A DNA stretch of 64,000 bases, from contig JAQGDQ010000304.1 in the NCBI GenBank assembly GCA_030141605.1, forward strand, positions 62,001 through 126,000, read 5' to 3'. Shown here one piece after another: positions 1 through 9,400 of the stretch. This stretch comes from Tubiluchus corallicola. Its lineage: Eukaryota > Priapulida > Priapulimorpha > Priapulimorphida > Tubiluchidae. Below the pieces are notes generated by a model. That model saw nothing but the letters and a program-made list of their open reading frames with translations. It ran no database searches and was not told the origin of the DNA. The position numbers and the translations under genes are program-made. Position 1 is the first letter of the stretch. Each line of letters starts with the position of its first letter.

Positions 1-1961
1 GAAGACTCATACATCTCTTCCAAAAAACTCCTATCCTGAGCTATCTTGTACACTTCCAGATTTTGCCAGGCATACCATGGTGCCGATGAAGTCAACATCC
101 CATCATGCTCTATAATCTCATCCAGATAAGAACCCGTACGGTAATTAATATAACCATTCTCATACTGCCGCTCACTATAAACCCGCTGAGAATTCATAGC
201 ACTTTCAGGATCCAGGTAAGCATAGGCTAACATCGTAATACTCTCATGAAAAACCTGTCCCCCATGCCCCCATCCCCATGTAGGCTCACGCGAAAAAACA
301 TAATAATTATAAGAAGACTTCCCCTCTGGAGGATAAAACACCTGCCTCATCATGTTAAAACTACTGTAATACAGATATTTCTCATCCAGGCTTTTGAAAG
401 GTATCTCTCTTATATTACTAAATAAATCTTCATTATACGCTACATAACTATCCATGCTCTCACTTAGCAACCTCTCTGCCTCTTCAAGCAGCCCCCTCTT
501 CTCCTTCTCTTTCCCTCCCAACACCCTTACAAGTCGCACTTTCTCCTTGCCCTTTCTCCCAACTGTAAAGTTCCTCTTAAAAGCAATAAAACGGGTATAG
601 TTCGTACCTTTTGTATCATCGCCTTTTTCAATAAAATCTTTAAAAACAGACAACGGCATATTGGTCGCCTCACGTGAGTGCATTCCCATTTGCCCTCCAC
701 GGGTACTTGTAACGACATAGCCCAAACATGCAACCTCTTCGCCTTGATTATCCACAAAAAACTTATCATTGACACCATGTGCTATAAGACTATACACTCC
801 CTCTTTTGAATAGTCCCTCCTGTAAACATTATAAATGTCGCCATCTCCATCCCACTCTACTTTATAACCGTCCTGACACCTACTTACTCTTACATTTGTT
901 GGAATAGCCGGTAAATCATAAGCTCTTATATCAATATCCTGCCTCCTGCTTTTTTTTCTATCCAACGCTGTTATATTTGGAACCTTCGCGCTATAAGAAC
1001 CATACTCATCCATCTGCTCATTATAATACACAACAGTATAAACATCACCCTCTCTCACCTTTTCAAAATTTCCCAACTCAATACTGAAATAACCACTCTG
1101 TGGCATACTCTCCTGCGCAATACCCATTAAAGGAGAATTTTCAGTTATAAGCTTGTCCCCATCAATATATAACTGTAACCTTGCTTGAGGAGGACTAGCA
1201 ACCACCCTTTTACCATCCTTTAGAGCCCTGCCATTTACTTTGAAAACGCTCTCCCTGTCTATATAAACCCCGAATGGATACAAAAAATCCTCTTTCTTAT
1301 CAAAACAATGATACGCACCTTCAGAATCTGCCACTTTCGACAATAACAGAACATTTTGTACGCTGTCTGCATGTGGCAGCTTATGATGCAATGTCCAGCT
1401 ATCAGGATAATTTTCATGAAAAAAATGAACTCCATTAGTCGCTACAGAAAAATCAACATTATTAAAATCCCTGTAATCATTACTCATAAAAGGAAATAAC
1501 TCTATTTCAATATCCTTCCCCGTCTCATTGTGAATAGTAACATCCATTATTGAAGCACTACTGCTTTGTACAAGAAAAGCAACCTCCGCTTTAACTCCCT
1601 TAAATGGATAATAATGGAAAATAACCATATCTGGATAAGACATAGATATAACAGGTTCCATGTACATATCCTGCAGCTTATAGACCCACTTACCCTCTTT
1701 CTTAAAGCCCAGGTAAATATTACCTCCTTTCTGGGATGTGAACCCAATGCCCTTATCTTTCTCATAAAAACGGAATTCATACCCCTGGTCCAAAACAAAA
1801 TTAGACCGCTCCATCGCTGCTGCATAAGTAGTATACAAAGGTGTATGCTTATCAGCTTCAAGACTTGAAAGAAAAGGCTTGCCACTTTTATTACAACCTG
1901 GCAAAAACAAAACAACACCCAGTACAATCAGGATAGCTTTAGCTTTACAGTTCATTTTCAT
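1..1961 (-). CDS. Putative (alpha/alpha)6-barrel glycoside hydrolase lipoprotein, C-terminus off the left edge
   Basis: One uninterrupted frame of 653 codons runs from ATG at 1961 to the window edge. The first 23 residues are a lipoprotein signal (basic start, hydrophobic core, lipobox LPGC with Cys23), so the product should be anchored in the outer membrane or on the cell surface. Around residue 364 is a short fibronectin-III-like stretch (VEWDGDGDIYNVYRRD). From about residue 555 the pattern WGWGHGG, then DPESA, a Q..NGYI element, SSAPWYAW and D.SFLEEMY resembles GH63/GH37/MGH1-like hydrolases with an (alpha/alpha)6 fold. The family call is inference because the rest of the catalytic domain is missing. 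It is the last visible gene of the SusC/SusD operon, 20 bases after the preceding stop, so it probably processes the imported glycan. ATG at 1955 is an alternative start. Confidence 0.75.
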   Translation of the reverse strand, partial: MKMNCKAKAILIVLGVVLFLPGCNKSGKPFLSSLEADKHTPLYTTYAAAMERSNFVLDQGYEFRFYEKDKGIGFTSQKGGNIYLGFKKEGKWVYKLQDMYMEPVISMSYPDMVIFHYYPFKGVKAEVAFLVQSSSASIMDVTIHNETGKDIEIELFPFMSNDYRDFNNVDFSVATNGVHFFHENYPDSWTLHHKLPHADSVQNVLLLSKVADSEGAYHCFDKKEDFLYPFGVYIDRESVFKVNGRALKDGKRVVASPPQARLQLYIDGDKLITENSPLMGIAQESMPQSGYFSIELGNFEKVREGDVYTVVYYNEQMDEYGSYSAKVPNITALDRKKSRRQDIDIRAYDLPAIPTNVRVSRCQDGYKVEWDGDGDIYNVYRRDYSKEGVYSLIAHGVNDKFFVDNQGEEVACLGYVVTSTRGGQMGMHSREATNMPLSVFKDFIEKGDDTKGTNYTRFIAFKRNFTVGRKGKEKVRLVRVLGGKEKEKRGLLEEAERLLSESMDSYVAYNEDLFSNIREIPFKSLDEKYLYYSSFNMMRQVFYPPEGKSSYNYYVFSREPTWGWGHGGQVFHESITMLAYAYLDPESAMNSQRVYSERQYENGYINYRTGSYLDEIIEHDGMLTSSAPWYAWQNLEVYKIAQDRSFLEEMYES

Positions 1962-1981
1962 CCAATCAAATACTTAGTCGA

Positions 1982-2371
1982 CTACTTAATAATAATAAAT
2001 TGTGATGTACGGCCATCATTTAATATCAGATAAGGTGTCTCAAGCACCTCACTCTTGGCAGCACCCTTTTCTGCATACAGATAAAATATACCTGCTCCTT
2101 TCTTTTCCAAATCATCTGCTACAAAATATACTTTCCCCTCTTCATCAGTAACCTTAGCAGCCAGTGCATTTGCTCTGCTCTCCCCATCATCCCGTGAGCC
2201 ATACAACTCCACTGAAGCCCCTGTTACAGTACTTTCATCATCGTACTGCACTATTACCTGCAATTCCGGAGGCGTAAGATCCCCCACTGCCTCCTGCCTA
2301 AAAGTTCTGTTACAGCTTGCCAAAACAAGCCAGAAAACAAACAGTACTGCAAAATACCTTATATACTTCAT
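1982..2371 (-). CDS. Small outer-membrane lipoprotein of the SusCD operon
   Basis: 129 residues. A signal peptide ends in the lipobox LASC with Cys20, so it should be lipid-anchored. The remainder is a single small beta-rich domain with alternating hydrophobic residues (for example LQVIVQYDD, GASVELYG and a C-terminal SQFIIIK). It resembles the transthyretin-like or carboxypeptidase-regulatory folds common in Bacteroidetes surface proteins. It lies 45 bases after susD and 20 bases before the hydrolase gene on the same strand, the place of accessory SusE/F-type glycan-binding lipoproteins. No specific family is recognised; binding of the imported substrate is inference from position only. Confidence 0.8.
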   Translation of the reverse strand: MKYIRYFAVLFVFWLVLASCNRTFRQEAVGDLTPPELQVIVQYDDESTVTGASVELYGSRDDGESRANALAAKVTDEEGKVYFVADDLEKKGAGIFYLYAEKGAAKSEVLETPYLILNDGRTSQFIIIK

Positions 2372-2416
2372 GATGATAACTTATTATAATTTTAATATAA
2401 ATTGTACAAGTTGCTA

Positions 2417-3955
2417 TTATTGCTCATTACCTGCTCCTCCGAATGTGTATATGGGCAGACCGTGCAAATTTGATTCCTGAGCAGGCATAGGCAAATGCCT
2501 TACCGTTCCATCCTGCAAATCATCACTTCTCCTCCTGTCAAACCAGCCCAATAGCGGATAAGTGAGCAAAAGCTCTACATATCTCTCATAAAATAGCTTA
2601 TCCAGTATATCAGCATCCCCATCTGTTGCAAGAGGCAGTCCCCCTATGCTCCTGGTCTTATTAATAAGCGCTGCCGCACCAGATTTACCCTGCCTTATCA
2701 ACGCTTCCGCATGCAACAAATCACTCTCAGACTTCATCATAAACTTTATGGTAAACCTGTTCTCCACAGGATAGAAGCTGTCAAAAAGACGCTTGTATCT
2801 ATAATGCGACAATATATGATACCCACGTGACGATGCCTGCGCTGCCCAGGGAATAGCAGCACTACCACTATTAGGATCAACAACATATTCCATATAGTCA
2901 AAAAACCGACTATCATTACAATTATCTACAGGAGATAACTCCGTAACTCCTGAAGGAAAAGGAAATTGTGCGCTCTCAGGGGATGTATCTCCTGCCATCA
3001 TGTTAATAATTTTCTGACTGACACGATGCCATCCCCACACATGCGTATCATGATAGCTAAAGTTATCCCTATCTATCGCTATTCCACTAGTTCCATACTC
3101 ACCTTTCGCTTCCACCTGAAAATCGCTTTGTATACCCTTTGCTGCTAGTAACTCTACCTTTTCCCAATCAACACTGGCAATACCCGCTTTGTCACGTGGA
3201 GCATAAGCCAGGAACCTTGCCGCAGTTGTTGCTGCAAATTGAGCCAGTGTAACATTGGTAAATGCATCCATCTCTGGAAACATTACATAGCCATCCGTAA
3301 AGTTATTACTTTCACAAATATCTATCGCTTTTTCCAGACGCTCTACTGCAAAATCTATCAGATCCTGGTAAGTAGCAGGCCGGGAATAATCATAAGCCTC
3401 AAGATTACTGTTTTCATCAACAATATATCCCTTGTCATACAACAGCCCCAGATGGCCATGTAGCAGTCCCTGCAATATGTATCCATGAGCCAAAACAGAC
3501 TGTGTGTAATCTACTCCCCCTATTTCAACCTTTACCTCCTCCTCAACTATCTTTCTCACTATTGAATTGGGATATGCTGTAAGAGGATAGTACCCCATCC
3601 AGCCTCCATAAACAGGGAATAACACAAAATCAACCCCGTCAGGATTTGGCACCGACTCTCTAGGCAACTGATAATATGGAGCAGACCCCCATGAACCATA
3701 GCCCGTTATTGTGTAATCAGATGCAGGGGAAAGTGCAAAATTGGGATTGTTCCCAATTGATGTATTCCACCAGCCCTTGTATGTTCCACTCAATGCACCT
3801 GGAAAATTATGGACATTTCCCAGCACATAATCTATATCAGGATTATTATAATTCGGCACATCCAGGTCGGAAAAGAAATTACATGCACTTGCCAGCAGCA
3901 AAACGACTATCCCTACTGCTACTACTCTTTTATATATAAAGTTTTTAACTCGCAT
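2417..3955 (-). CDS. susD-like: SusD/RagB family nutrient-binding outer-membrane lipoprotein
   Basis: 512 residues. The signal peptide ends at Cys25 (LLLASAC), giving a surface lipoprotein. The body is SusD-like: the N-terminal DVPNYNNPD, a central helical TPR-type region (for example the LEKAIDICESNNF helix) and the family-typical C-terminal region with WFDRRRSDDL, LPMPAQE and PIYTFGG. Length is normal for SusD/RagB. SusD proteins form the lid over the SusC barrel and capture oligosaccharides or other nutrients outside the cell. The gene follows susC by 33 bases on the same strand, the standard pairing, so the two products should form one SusCD complex. Substrate cannot be read from the sequence. 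Confidence 0.95.
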   Translation of the reverse strand: MRVKNFIYKRVVAVGIVVLLLASACNFFSDLDVPNYNNPDIDYVLGNVHNFPGALSGTYKGWWNTSIGNNPNFALSPASDYTITGYGSWGSAPYYQLPRESVPNPDGVDFVLFPVYGGWMGYYPLTAYPNSIVRKIVEEEVKVEIGGVDYTQSVLAHGYILQGLLHGHLGLLYDKGYIVDENSNLEAYDYSRPATYQDLIDFAVERLEKAIDICESNNFTDGYVMFPEMDAFTNVTLAQFAATTAARFLAYAPRDKAGIASVDWEKVELLAAKGIQSDFQVEAKGEYGTSGIAIDRDNFSYHDTHVWGWHRVSQKIINMMAGDTSPESAQFPFPSGVTELSPVDNCNDSRFFDYMEYVVDPNSGSAAIPWAAQASSRGYHILSHYRYKRLFDSFYPVENRFTIKFMMKSESDLLHAEALIRQGKSGAAALINKTRSIGGLPLATDGDADILDKLFYERYVELLLTYPLLGWFDRRRSDDLQDGTVRHLPMPAQESNLHGLPIYTFGGAGNEQ

Positions 3956-3988
3956 GACTTTTATGTTATAATATTACTTTAACAATCA

Positions 3989-6900
3989 CTAAAATTTAAG
4001 TGTTACTGTAGCTGCTACATTACTGTACATAGGGTGTGAGGAAATATCAAAACGCGCAACCGTTGCCGATAAATCGTCTAGGTTTGAACTCGTAGTCGGA
4101 TTAGGGTCATAACCCGAATACTTTGTCAATACAAACAGGTTTCTAGCCACTATGCCAAGCTTTAGCTCTTTAATGGAAAGGCTCTCCAGATTAAATGTGT
4201 ACCCTGCAGAAATCTCCTGCAATCTTAAGTGTGTGGCATCCTCCACAAAATACTCATTATTCCACGCTCCTAACCCTTGAAAATATGCAAACGGCTTCTT
4301 CTCATTTTCAGGTAACCCCGATTGATCCAAAGGATGCCCTACCTGGTTCAACATAGAATACCTTCTCATATGATTGTAAACATCTCCTCCGTGCTGATAG
4401 GTAAACAGAGCATATACTGAGAACCCTTTATAGGAAAATGTCGTATTAAAATTAAGATTAAAATCAGGAAAAGTATTTCCAATTTTTCTCTCTATAAAAT
4501 TTCCATCATCATCTTTTATCTGTATAGGTGTCTCCTTGGGTGTACCTATCTCGCTACTTCTCGTTACATAACCATGATTATTTATCACAAAATAATCCTC
4601 CACCCGACCTCCGGCAGGCACTTGATTAGCCACATCATCAAGAGAACGCGCAAACACACGCCCGTACATATCTCCAACACTAGCCCCCTCTTCAACTCTG
4701 AACAAACCACCAGACACAAGAGCAAACCCGCCAGGAACATGCAACTCCACTATCTTCTGTCTTACCCTGTCAAACGTAAACCCAGCATCCCATGTAAAAT
4801 CGTTCTTGCTAATAAGATTAGCGTTCAATACCGCCTCCCATACGTTAGTCCTTAAATTCCCCGCATTTTGGTATTGTGTTAAAAACCCTGATGTAGCAGA
4901 AACTGGCACAGGCATAATCTGGTTTTTGTTATTTGTTAGTGCATAGGTAAGAGAAAAGTTAAATCTATTCAAAAATGAAACATCAAACCCTGTCTCTATC
5001 TCATCAGATACCCATGGCTGCAAGTTACTATTTCCCTTCACCTTAGGTGAAGAAACAGCACCGTTACTCAACTCTACCACCTCATACTGAGCCTCAAAAG
5101 GCGGGCGTAGCCCCGCCGTACCATAAGAAAGCCTTAGCTTTAGCTCATCTACCCCCTCTATTTTAAAATCCTCCGATACCCGATACGCACCGGATACTCT
5201 GTAAAACGGATTCCACCTCACATCTGAACCAAAGAGAGATACACCGTCATACCGCAATAAAGCATCAAAAATATACCTGTCTTTATAATCCAGAAACACC
5301 ACCCCCGAAAGGTTATTTGCAACTACCAGATACTCATAAGACCCAACGCTTAGCGTTGAAGGATCTGCCAGATCCAACGAACGTATAGTCATCCCCCCTA
5401 CAGCTAAGTTGCTGCCACTCCCGAAACTTGACTCATAAGCATTGTATTCATATAAATATTGCAATTTCCCTCTTACTGTAAAATCCCCTATCCGCTTTTT
5501 AATCATAGAGTCAAACTGCAAGGTTTGTGCATTTGTGATACTGTTCGACTTACTTATACTTCCGGTAGAGCGTGTTGTAGTTCCATCTCTTTGTGGGTTT
5601 AATTTCCCTTTGGGAGTCAAGTAAAATGAACTGCTCGCCGCATAATCTACTCCATAAGCAAACTTAAAATCAAGATAATCAACAGGTTTAAACTCCAAAG
5701 CATAATTCCCTATAAACCGGCTTCGTTTTGTTTCGTTCACCTGATTACTAATAGCATAAAGAGGATTTTCTATATGCTTATTTATTTGATTGGGATTTAC
5801 CAGATAAGGAGAGCCGTCCAGGTTATCTTGCAAAAAATCAACATCAGGATCAGCATAATACACCTGGTCCCACCCAAAATTTCTGTTATCTCTATTGGAT
5901 ATCGTATAATTATTAGATGCGGAAATATTAAGATGCTCCTTAATAGAGTGATCTAGATTTGCCTTAAAAGACATACGGTCAAACCCCTCATTTATCTTTA
6001 TAATATCAGGCTCATGTGTATACTGAGCAGATGTATAAATACCTGTTTTACCATCATCACTATTTCCTCTAAAGGAGATAGTATTCATCGTTTGTAATTT
6101 ATTCTCAAAAAGCTGACTATTTACATTTGTAGTTTTAGGATATACATTATCAAATATTCCATCCGCTGCCAGTTTATCGTAATTAACCTTCCCATCTTCA
6201 ATTATATACTGCGTAGCCTTCGTTTTAGGTGGCACATACCCTATAAAATTTGTTCCCATCTGGCTCCTGATAATTACTTCAGATGTTCCACTTCTCATAC
6301 TACGGCCTCTCTTGGTAACAATATTGATAACGCCATTTGCAGCTCTTGAACCGTACAGAGAAGAAGCTGCTGCTCCTTTTACAACCTCTATCTTCTCAAC
6401 ATCATCCATATTAATATCCGACAGTGAACCGTCAGACAATGTACCATCAATTATTATCAAGGGAGAAGAAGTTCCAAATATTGCTGTAGCTCCTCTCAGC
6501 TGTATTTCAGGATCCTCACCTGGTGCCCCTGATGCCTGTGTAATCTTTATTCCTGCCATCTTACCTGCCAAAGATGTCCCAACATTGACAGCGGGAACCT
6601 CATCCAGCAGATCATCATTAACTGACTCAACCGTAAACCCTAGCTTCTTTTTAGATGTCGCGCTCCCTACCCCTGTTACTACCACCTCATCCAGATCAAC
6701 AGCACCACTTCTCATCACCACATCAATAGAGGTTTGTCCACCAATAACAAACTCCTGTGGCGCCATTCCAATAAATGAAAACTGCAACTTCTCGCCATCT
6801 TTAGGAACACTCAGGTAATACTGGCCATCCACATCAGTAACCACACCGGTAGTCGTACCCATAATAAACACAGTTACTCCAGGTAGTGGCTCTCCAGACT

Positions 6901-7318
6901 CATCTGTTACCTTACCGGAAACACTCTTTGTCTGATCTTGTTGCTTGCTAGCAGCCTGAGGAAATAAAACAATCTTACGATCTGCTATCTCAAACCCTAC
7001 ATTACTCCCTTCAAAAAGTTGTGCTAATACGCTCTTTATACTAACATTATCTGCATTAATATCAACTCTGCGATTGGTGTCAATCAACTTCTCATTGTAC
7101 AGAAAGAAAAACTCGCTATCACTCTCAATCTTATCAAGAACATCCTCTACCCGAGCATCCATCATCGTAAGTGAAATACTGGCCGACTGCGAATAGGCAC
7201 CCCCTGCTGTCACATGCATTATCCCAAGAAAAAAGATAAACAACGCTGCACCCATAACTTTTTCGATCTTTATAATGGAGTAATTACTCAACCCATTAAA
7301 TACCCGATTGCTTTTCAT
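3989..7318 (-). CDS. susC-like: SusC/RagA TonB-linked outer-membrane transporter with STN domain
   Basis: 1,109 residues, a normal length for SusC. In order: a signal peptide at about 1-45; a secretin/TonB short N-terminal (STN) domain at about 47-120; a carboxypeptidase-regulatory-like domain at about 131-205 (GKVTDESGEPLPGVTV, then GQYYLSVP); a TonB-box-like segment DLDEVVVTGVG; a plug domain to about 330 (LRGATAIFG, SSLYGSRAANGVINIVTKRG); then a 22-strand-type barrel ending in the usual terminal Phe (TVTLKF). It imports nutrients across the outer membrane using TonB-transmitted energy. The STN domain is known to contact a FecR-type anti-sigma factor in trans-envelope signalling, and such a gene lies directly upstream. 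It is therefore probably both transporter and sensor for its own operon. Confidence 0.96.
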   Translation of the reverse strand: MKSNRVFNGLSNYSIIKIEKVMGAALFIFFLGIMHVTAGGAYSQSASISLTMMDARVEDVLDKIESDSEFFFLYNEKLIDTNRRVDINADNVSIKSVLAQLFEGSNVGFEIADRKIVLFPQAASKQQDQTKSVSGKVTDESGEPLPGVTVFIMGTTTGVVTDVDGQYYLSVPKDGEKLQFSFIGMAPQEFVIGGQTSIDVVMRSGAVDLDEVVVTGVGSATSKKKLGFTVESVNDDLLDEVPAVNVGTSLAGKMAGIKITQASGAPGEDPEIQLRGATAIFGTSSPLIIIDGTLSDGSLSDINMDDVEKIEVVKGAAASSLYGSRAANGVINIVTKRGRSMRSGTSEVIIRSQMGTNFIGYVPPKTKATQYIIEDGKVNYDKLAADGIFDNVYPKTTNVNSQLFENKLQTMNTISFRGNSDDGKTGIYTSAQYTHEPDIIKINEGFDRMSFKANLDHSIKEHLNISASNNYTISNRDNRNFGWDQVYYADPDVDFLQDNLDGSPYLVNPNQINKHIENPLYAISNQVNETKRSRFIGNYALEFKPVDYLDFKFAYGVDYAASSSFYLTPKGKLNPQRDGTTTRSTGSISKSNSITNAQTLQFDSMIKKRIGDFTVRGKLQYLYEYNAYESSFGSGSNLAVGGMTIRSLDLADPSTLSVGSYEYLVVANNLSGVVFLDYKDRYIFDALLRYDGVSLFGSDVRWNPFYRVSGAYRVSEDFKIEGVDELKLRLSYGTAGLRPPFEAQYEVVELSNGAVSSPKVKGNSNLQPWVSDEIETGFDVSFLNRFNFSLTYALTNNKNQIMPVPVSATSGFLTQYQNAGNLRTNVWEAVLNANLISKNDFTWDAGFTFDRVRQKIVELHVPGGFALVSGGLFRVEEGASVGDMYGRVFARSLDDVANQVPAGGRVEDYFVINNHGYVTRSSEIGTPKETPIQIKDDDGNFIERKIGNTFPDFNLNFNTTFSYKGFSVYALFTYQHGGDVYNHMRRYSMLNQVGHPLDQSGLPENEKKPFAYFQGLGAWNNEYFVEDATHLRLQEISAGYTFNLESLSIKELKLGIVARNLFVLTKYSGYDPNPTTSSNLDDLSATVARFDISSHPMYSNVAATVTLKF

Positions 7319-7391
7319 ATGAACCTATAATATTAATAATAAAAGTATATCCTACTCAGGAAAGCCTGCAAAACAGCTCTCCTGTCTCTTA

Positions 7392-7419
7392 CAAACTATT
7401 TTGACATCACTATCACAAA
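7392..7419 (-). promoter_or_regulatory. Possible Bacteroidetes-type promoter before susC
   Basis: In the 122-base gap between fecR and susC, the minus strand has TTTG (7416-7419) and, 17 bases on, TAGTTTG (7392-7398). These resemble the Bacteroidetes -33 TTTG and -7 TAnnTTTG boxes, but the -7 box is one base short and the spacing is slightly tight. The gap is long enough for a separate susC promoter. Weak evidence. Confidence 0.22.
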
Positions 7420-7440
7420 CTTTTATACACTCAAACCTGT

Positions 7441-8490
7441 TCATGACTTATATATAATAACCTGTTTGCGCCTAAACACTCCATCTTCCATCTTTGCTCC
7501 ATCTATAATCTTGTAACCTATAGGTGATGTCTTTTTCAAAAACATAAGAACCTCCTCTATAGAATTATTCTGAAACACTCCACGAAAAGAATATTGCTCA
7601 AGCTCCTTATCTTCAACTACTATGTCAATATTATACCATCGCTCCAACCTGTTTACAAGCTTTTGCATCGGGTCCCCTCTAAATACCAGCATCCCCTCCT
7701 TCCATGCCATAAACATGTCAGGCTTCGTCACGCTAAGAGACACCTCACTGTTGTTACAAACCAACCGCCCGTTTGGCTTCAACACATAAAAAGTATCCTG
7801 TTTCGACAAGTAACACTCCACCTCTCCTTCAACCAAAACAACTTCGGAGTAACTATCCTCAGGATAGGAAGAGAAGTTAAACTTTGTTCCGGTAACCTTA
7901 ACCCTTAAATCTTTTCCGGTAACTGAAAACGGACTCGCAGGATTATAAGCTACCTCCATATAAGCCTCCCCCGATAGATTAACATCTCTTGTCTTTCTAA
8001 ACGGCAAACTATAAATTAGCTTGGAATCACTGTTTAACCAACCAATAGTTCCATCAGGTAAGGTAAATCTGACTTTAGCTCCCGGAGGTGACACTATCAC
8101 TGCTGCTGCTTGATTATCAGAAAACTCATAACTGTCTGAATGTAGCTTTCCTACCAGATAAGCAATTCCTATAGACAACGGAATAAGGAGAATAGCTGCA
8201 GCAGTATAATACCACCGAACCAGCTTAGCCCGAAAGCGCTTCCCCAAATAACTATCTCTTACCCTTATAGCGTGATGTATTCTGGAAAGCACATGGTCTG
8301 GCGCCTCATACTTATCCATTTTTGCCTCCATCTCACGCATAAAACCTTCACGTAAGCACTCCTTAATAACAGAATTCTCCTCACTACATGACAACTCAAT
8401 CTGTGCAAACTCCACCTCCTTCTTTGACGCTTTTCCTTTAGAATACAAGACACTATGAAGCAAATACACGAAAAAATAAAAGAAATTCAA
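7441..8490 (-). CDS. fecR-like: FecR-type anti-sigma factor, 5' end probably truncated
   Basis: 349 residues if read from a TTG at 8490. The N-terminal cytoplasmic region carries the family motif GKASKKEVEF. A single membrane helix follows (YYTAAAILLIPLSIGIAYLVG, about 91-112). Then comes the periplasmic FecR domain (SPPGAKVRFTLPDGT, LNSDSKLIY, GEAYMEVAYN, KVTGTKFNFSSY) and a C-terminal DUF4974-like domain (DPMQKLVNRLERWYNIDI). FecR proteins hold an ECF sigma factor until an STN-bearing transporter signals substrate. The frame stays open only to 8499 and has no ATG before the GFMREMEAK segment near residue 50. TTG or GTG starts are unusual here, and the sigma-factor gene expected upstream is missing. 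The true start was probably lost at the bacterial/animal join. Confidence 0.88.
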   Translation of the reverse strand: MNFFYFFVYLLHSVLYSKGKASKKEVEFAQIELSCSEENSVIKECLREGFMREMEAKMDKYEAPDHVLSRIHHAIRVRDSYLGKRFRAKLVRWYYTAAAILLIPLSIGIAYLVGKLHSDSYEFSDNQAAAVIVSPPGAKVRFTLPDGTIGWLNSDSKLIYSLPFRKTRDVNLSGEAYMEVAYNPASPFSVTGKDLRVKVTGTKFNFSSYPEDSYSEVVLVEGEVECYLSKQDTFYVLKPNGRLVCNNSEVSLSVTKPDMFMAWKEGMLVFRGDPMQKLVNRLERWYNIDIVVEDKELEQYSFRGVFQNNSIEEVLMFLKKTSPIGYKIIDGAKMEDGVFRRKQVIIYKS

Positions 8491-8670
8491 AAGCAGGAAT
8501 TACAAGAAAACTGTACACAAGTGACACACAAACAAAACATGCAATCTAAAAACACTAGACAAAAAAGAGCCAATTTTACAAAAACTGTAAGACTGCTCAA
8601 CATACATTAAAAAGTACAGAATTAAGATCGAATTTCATAATAAAACAATTGAGCACCAGGCCTAAAAAGA
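8450..8670. other. Junction between bacterial and animal DNA
   Basis: Left of this interval the sequence is coding Bacteroidetes DNA (FecR frame open to 8499). Right of it is the C-terminal end of a decayed animal LINE (coding traces from about 8662). There is no run of N and no obvious adapter, target duplication or poly-A mark. The exact base cannot be fixed by eye; the short AT-rich stretch between fits neither neighbour clearly. Confidence 0.8.
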
Positions 8671-9016
8671 TTTACGGGACTGAAAATGTTGGATCTGCCC
8701 ACACAGTTCGTTTCTGGCTATAAAAATAATAAAAGATAACACAATGACTAGTTTTGCATTTTTTTTGAAATCTTTAAACTTCATGTGATGTGGATGTGAT
8801 TTTAACCGCTTTTCACTGGTTTTCGAAATAAACCCGCGACTTCCCATTCTCGACTGCAAAATATTGCACTTCAAAGCTGTTCCCTTCAATGTCTGTAACC
8901 AAGCTTGCACATTTATTCTCTATAAACTGGTGTGCGTTTTCAATATTCAGGTCAAAAGAGACTGTCAGCTCGAATATGAATAGATTCTTCAGCAGTTTAT
9001 TGAATACGTATATATA
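8662..9016 (-). pseudogene. LINE C-terminal endonuclease-like region, frameshifted
   Basis: Two overlapping frames carry the same protein. Frame one (9016 to stop at 8813) has FELTVSFDLNIENAHQF, SLVTDIEG and YFAVENGKSRVYFENQ. Frame two (ending 8662) has MGSRGFISKTSEKRLKS, FKDFKKNAKLVIVLSF and FIARNEL. A frameshift near 8,850 explains the change. This fixes animal DNA to within about 170 bases of the fecR frame. Confidence 0.7.
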
Positions 9017-9128
9017 TCAGTGATGGACGTAATTTGCAAACATTCAAGCGGTATTGTGGTAACTCTGTTGTTGTTAAAACCAAGTAAATAAACACGGACT
9101 ACGAAGCCAACTGAAGAAGTTGCTTATA

Positions 9129-9400
9129 TCAAAAGCGAACTATATTATAATGGCGATGAGTGTATCGGGAGGAAAGTTTTACAAGAATGTAAGAAAATGA
9201 TTCAGTGGAGTTGGAGTAGGAGCACTTGGCTGTGGTTTTGTTGTCCCAGACAGTTGTAGCATAACGATTGCTGTATTGCACTTGAATTTCAAAACACTTT
9301 CCGGAAGAATATAAACCACACATGTAATCCAATCAATGCCAATTTGTTCTTCGACGAGGAATTCTAAAAAACGGCCTTGCATCACCAGAGTTTTGATTTA
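9129..9400 (-). pseudogene. LINE zinc-knuckle region, frameshifted
   Basis: One frame gives GRFLEFLVEEQIGIDW, then TCVVYILPESVLKF and NTAIVML. The neighbouring frame gives TTAKCSYSNSTESFSYILVK and SSRYTHRHYNIVRF. Together they match the leucine-rich part and CCHC-type knuckle between reverse transcriptase and endonuclease of R2-like elements. The second knuckle cysteine and the histidine are replaced (CSYS, YIL). Confidence 0.65.

Noticed and set aside
527-1927. Short minus-strand frames at 527-778 and 1547-1927
   Set aside because: They are out-of-frame shadows of the long hydrolase frame that runs from 1961 to the left edge.
6312-6818. 168-codon plus-strand frame opposite susC
   Set aside because: Antisense shadow of the susC plug region; composition mirrors the real gene.
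8456-8611. 51-codon plus-strand frame (MKQIHEKIKEIQKQEL...) across the join
   Set aside because: Lysine/glutamine-rich by AT composition, antisense to fecR and straddling the junction; no family resemblance.
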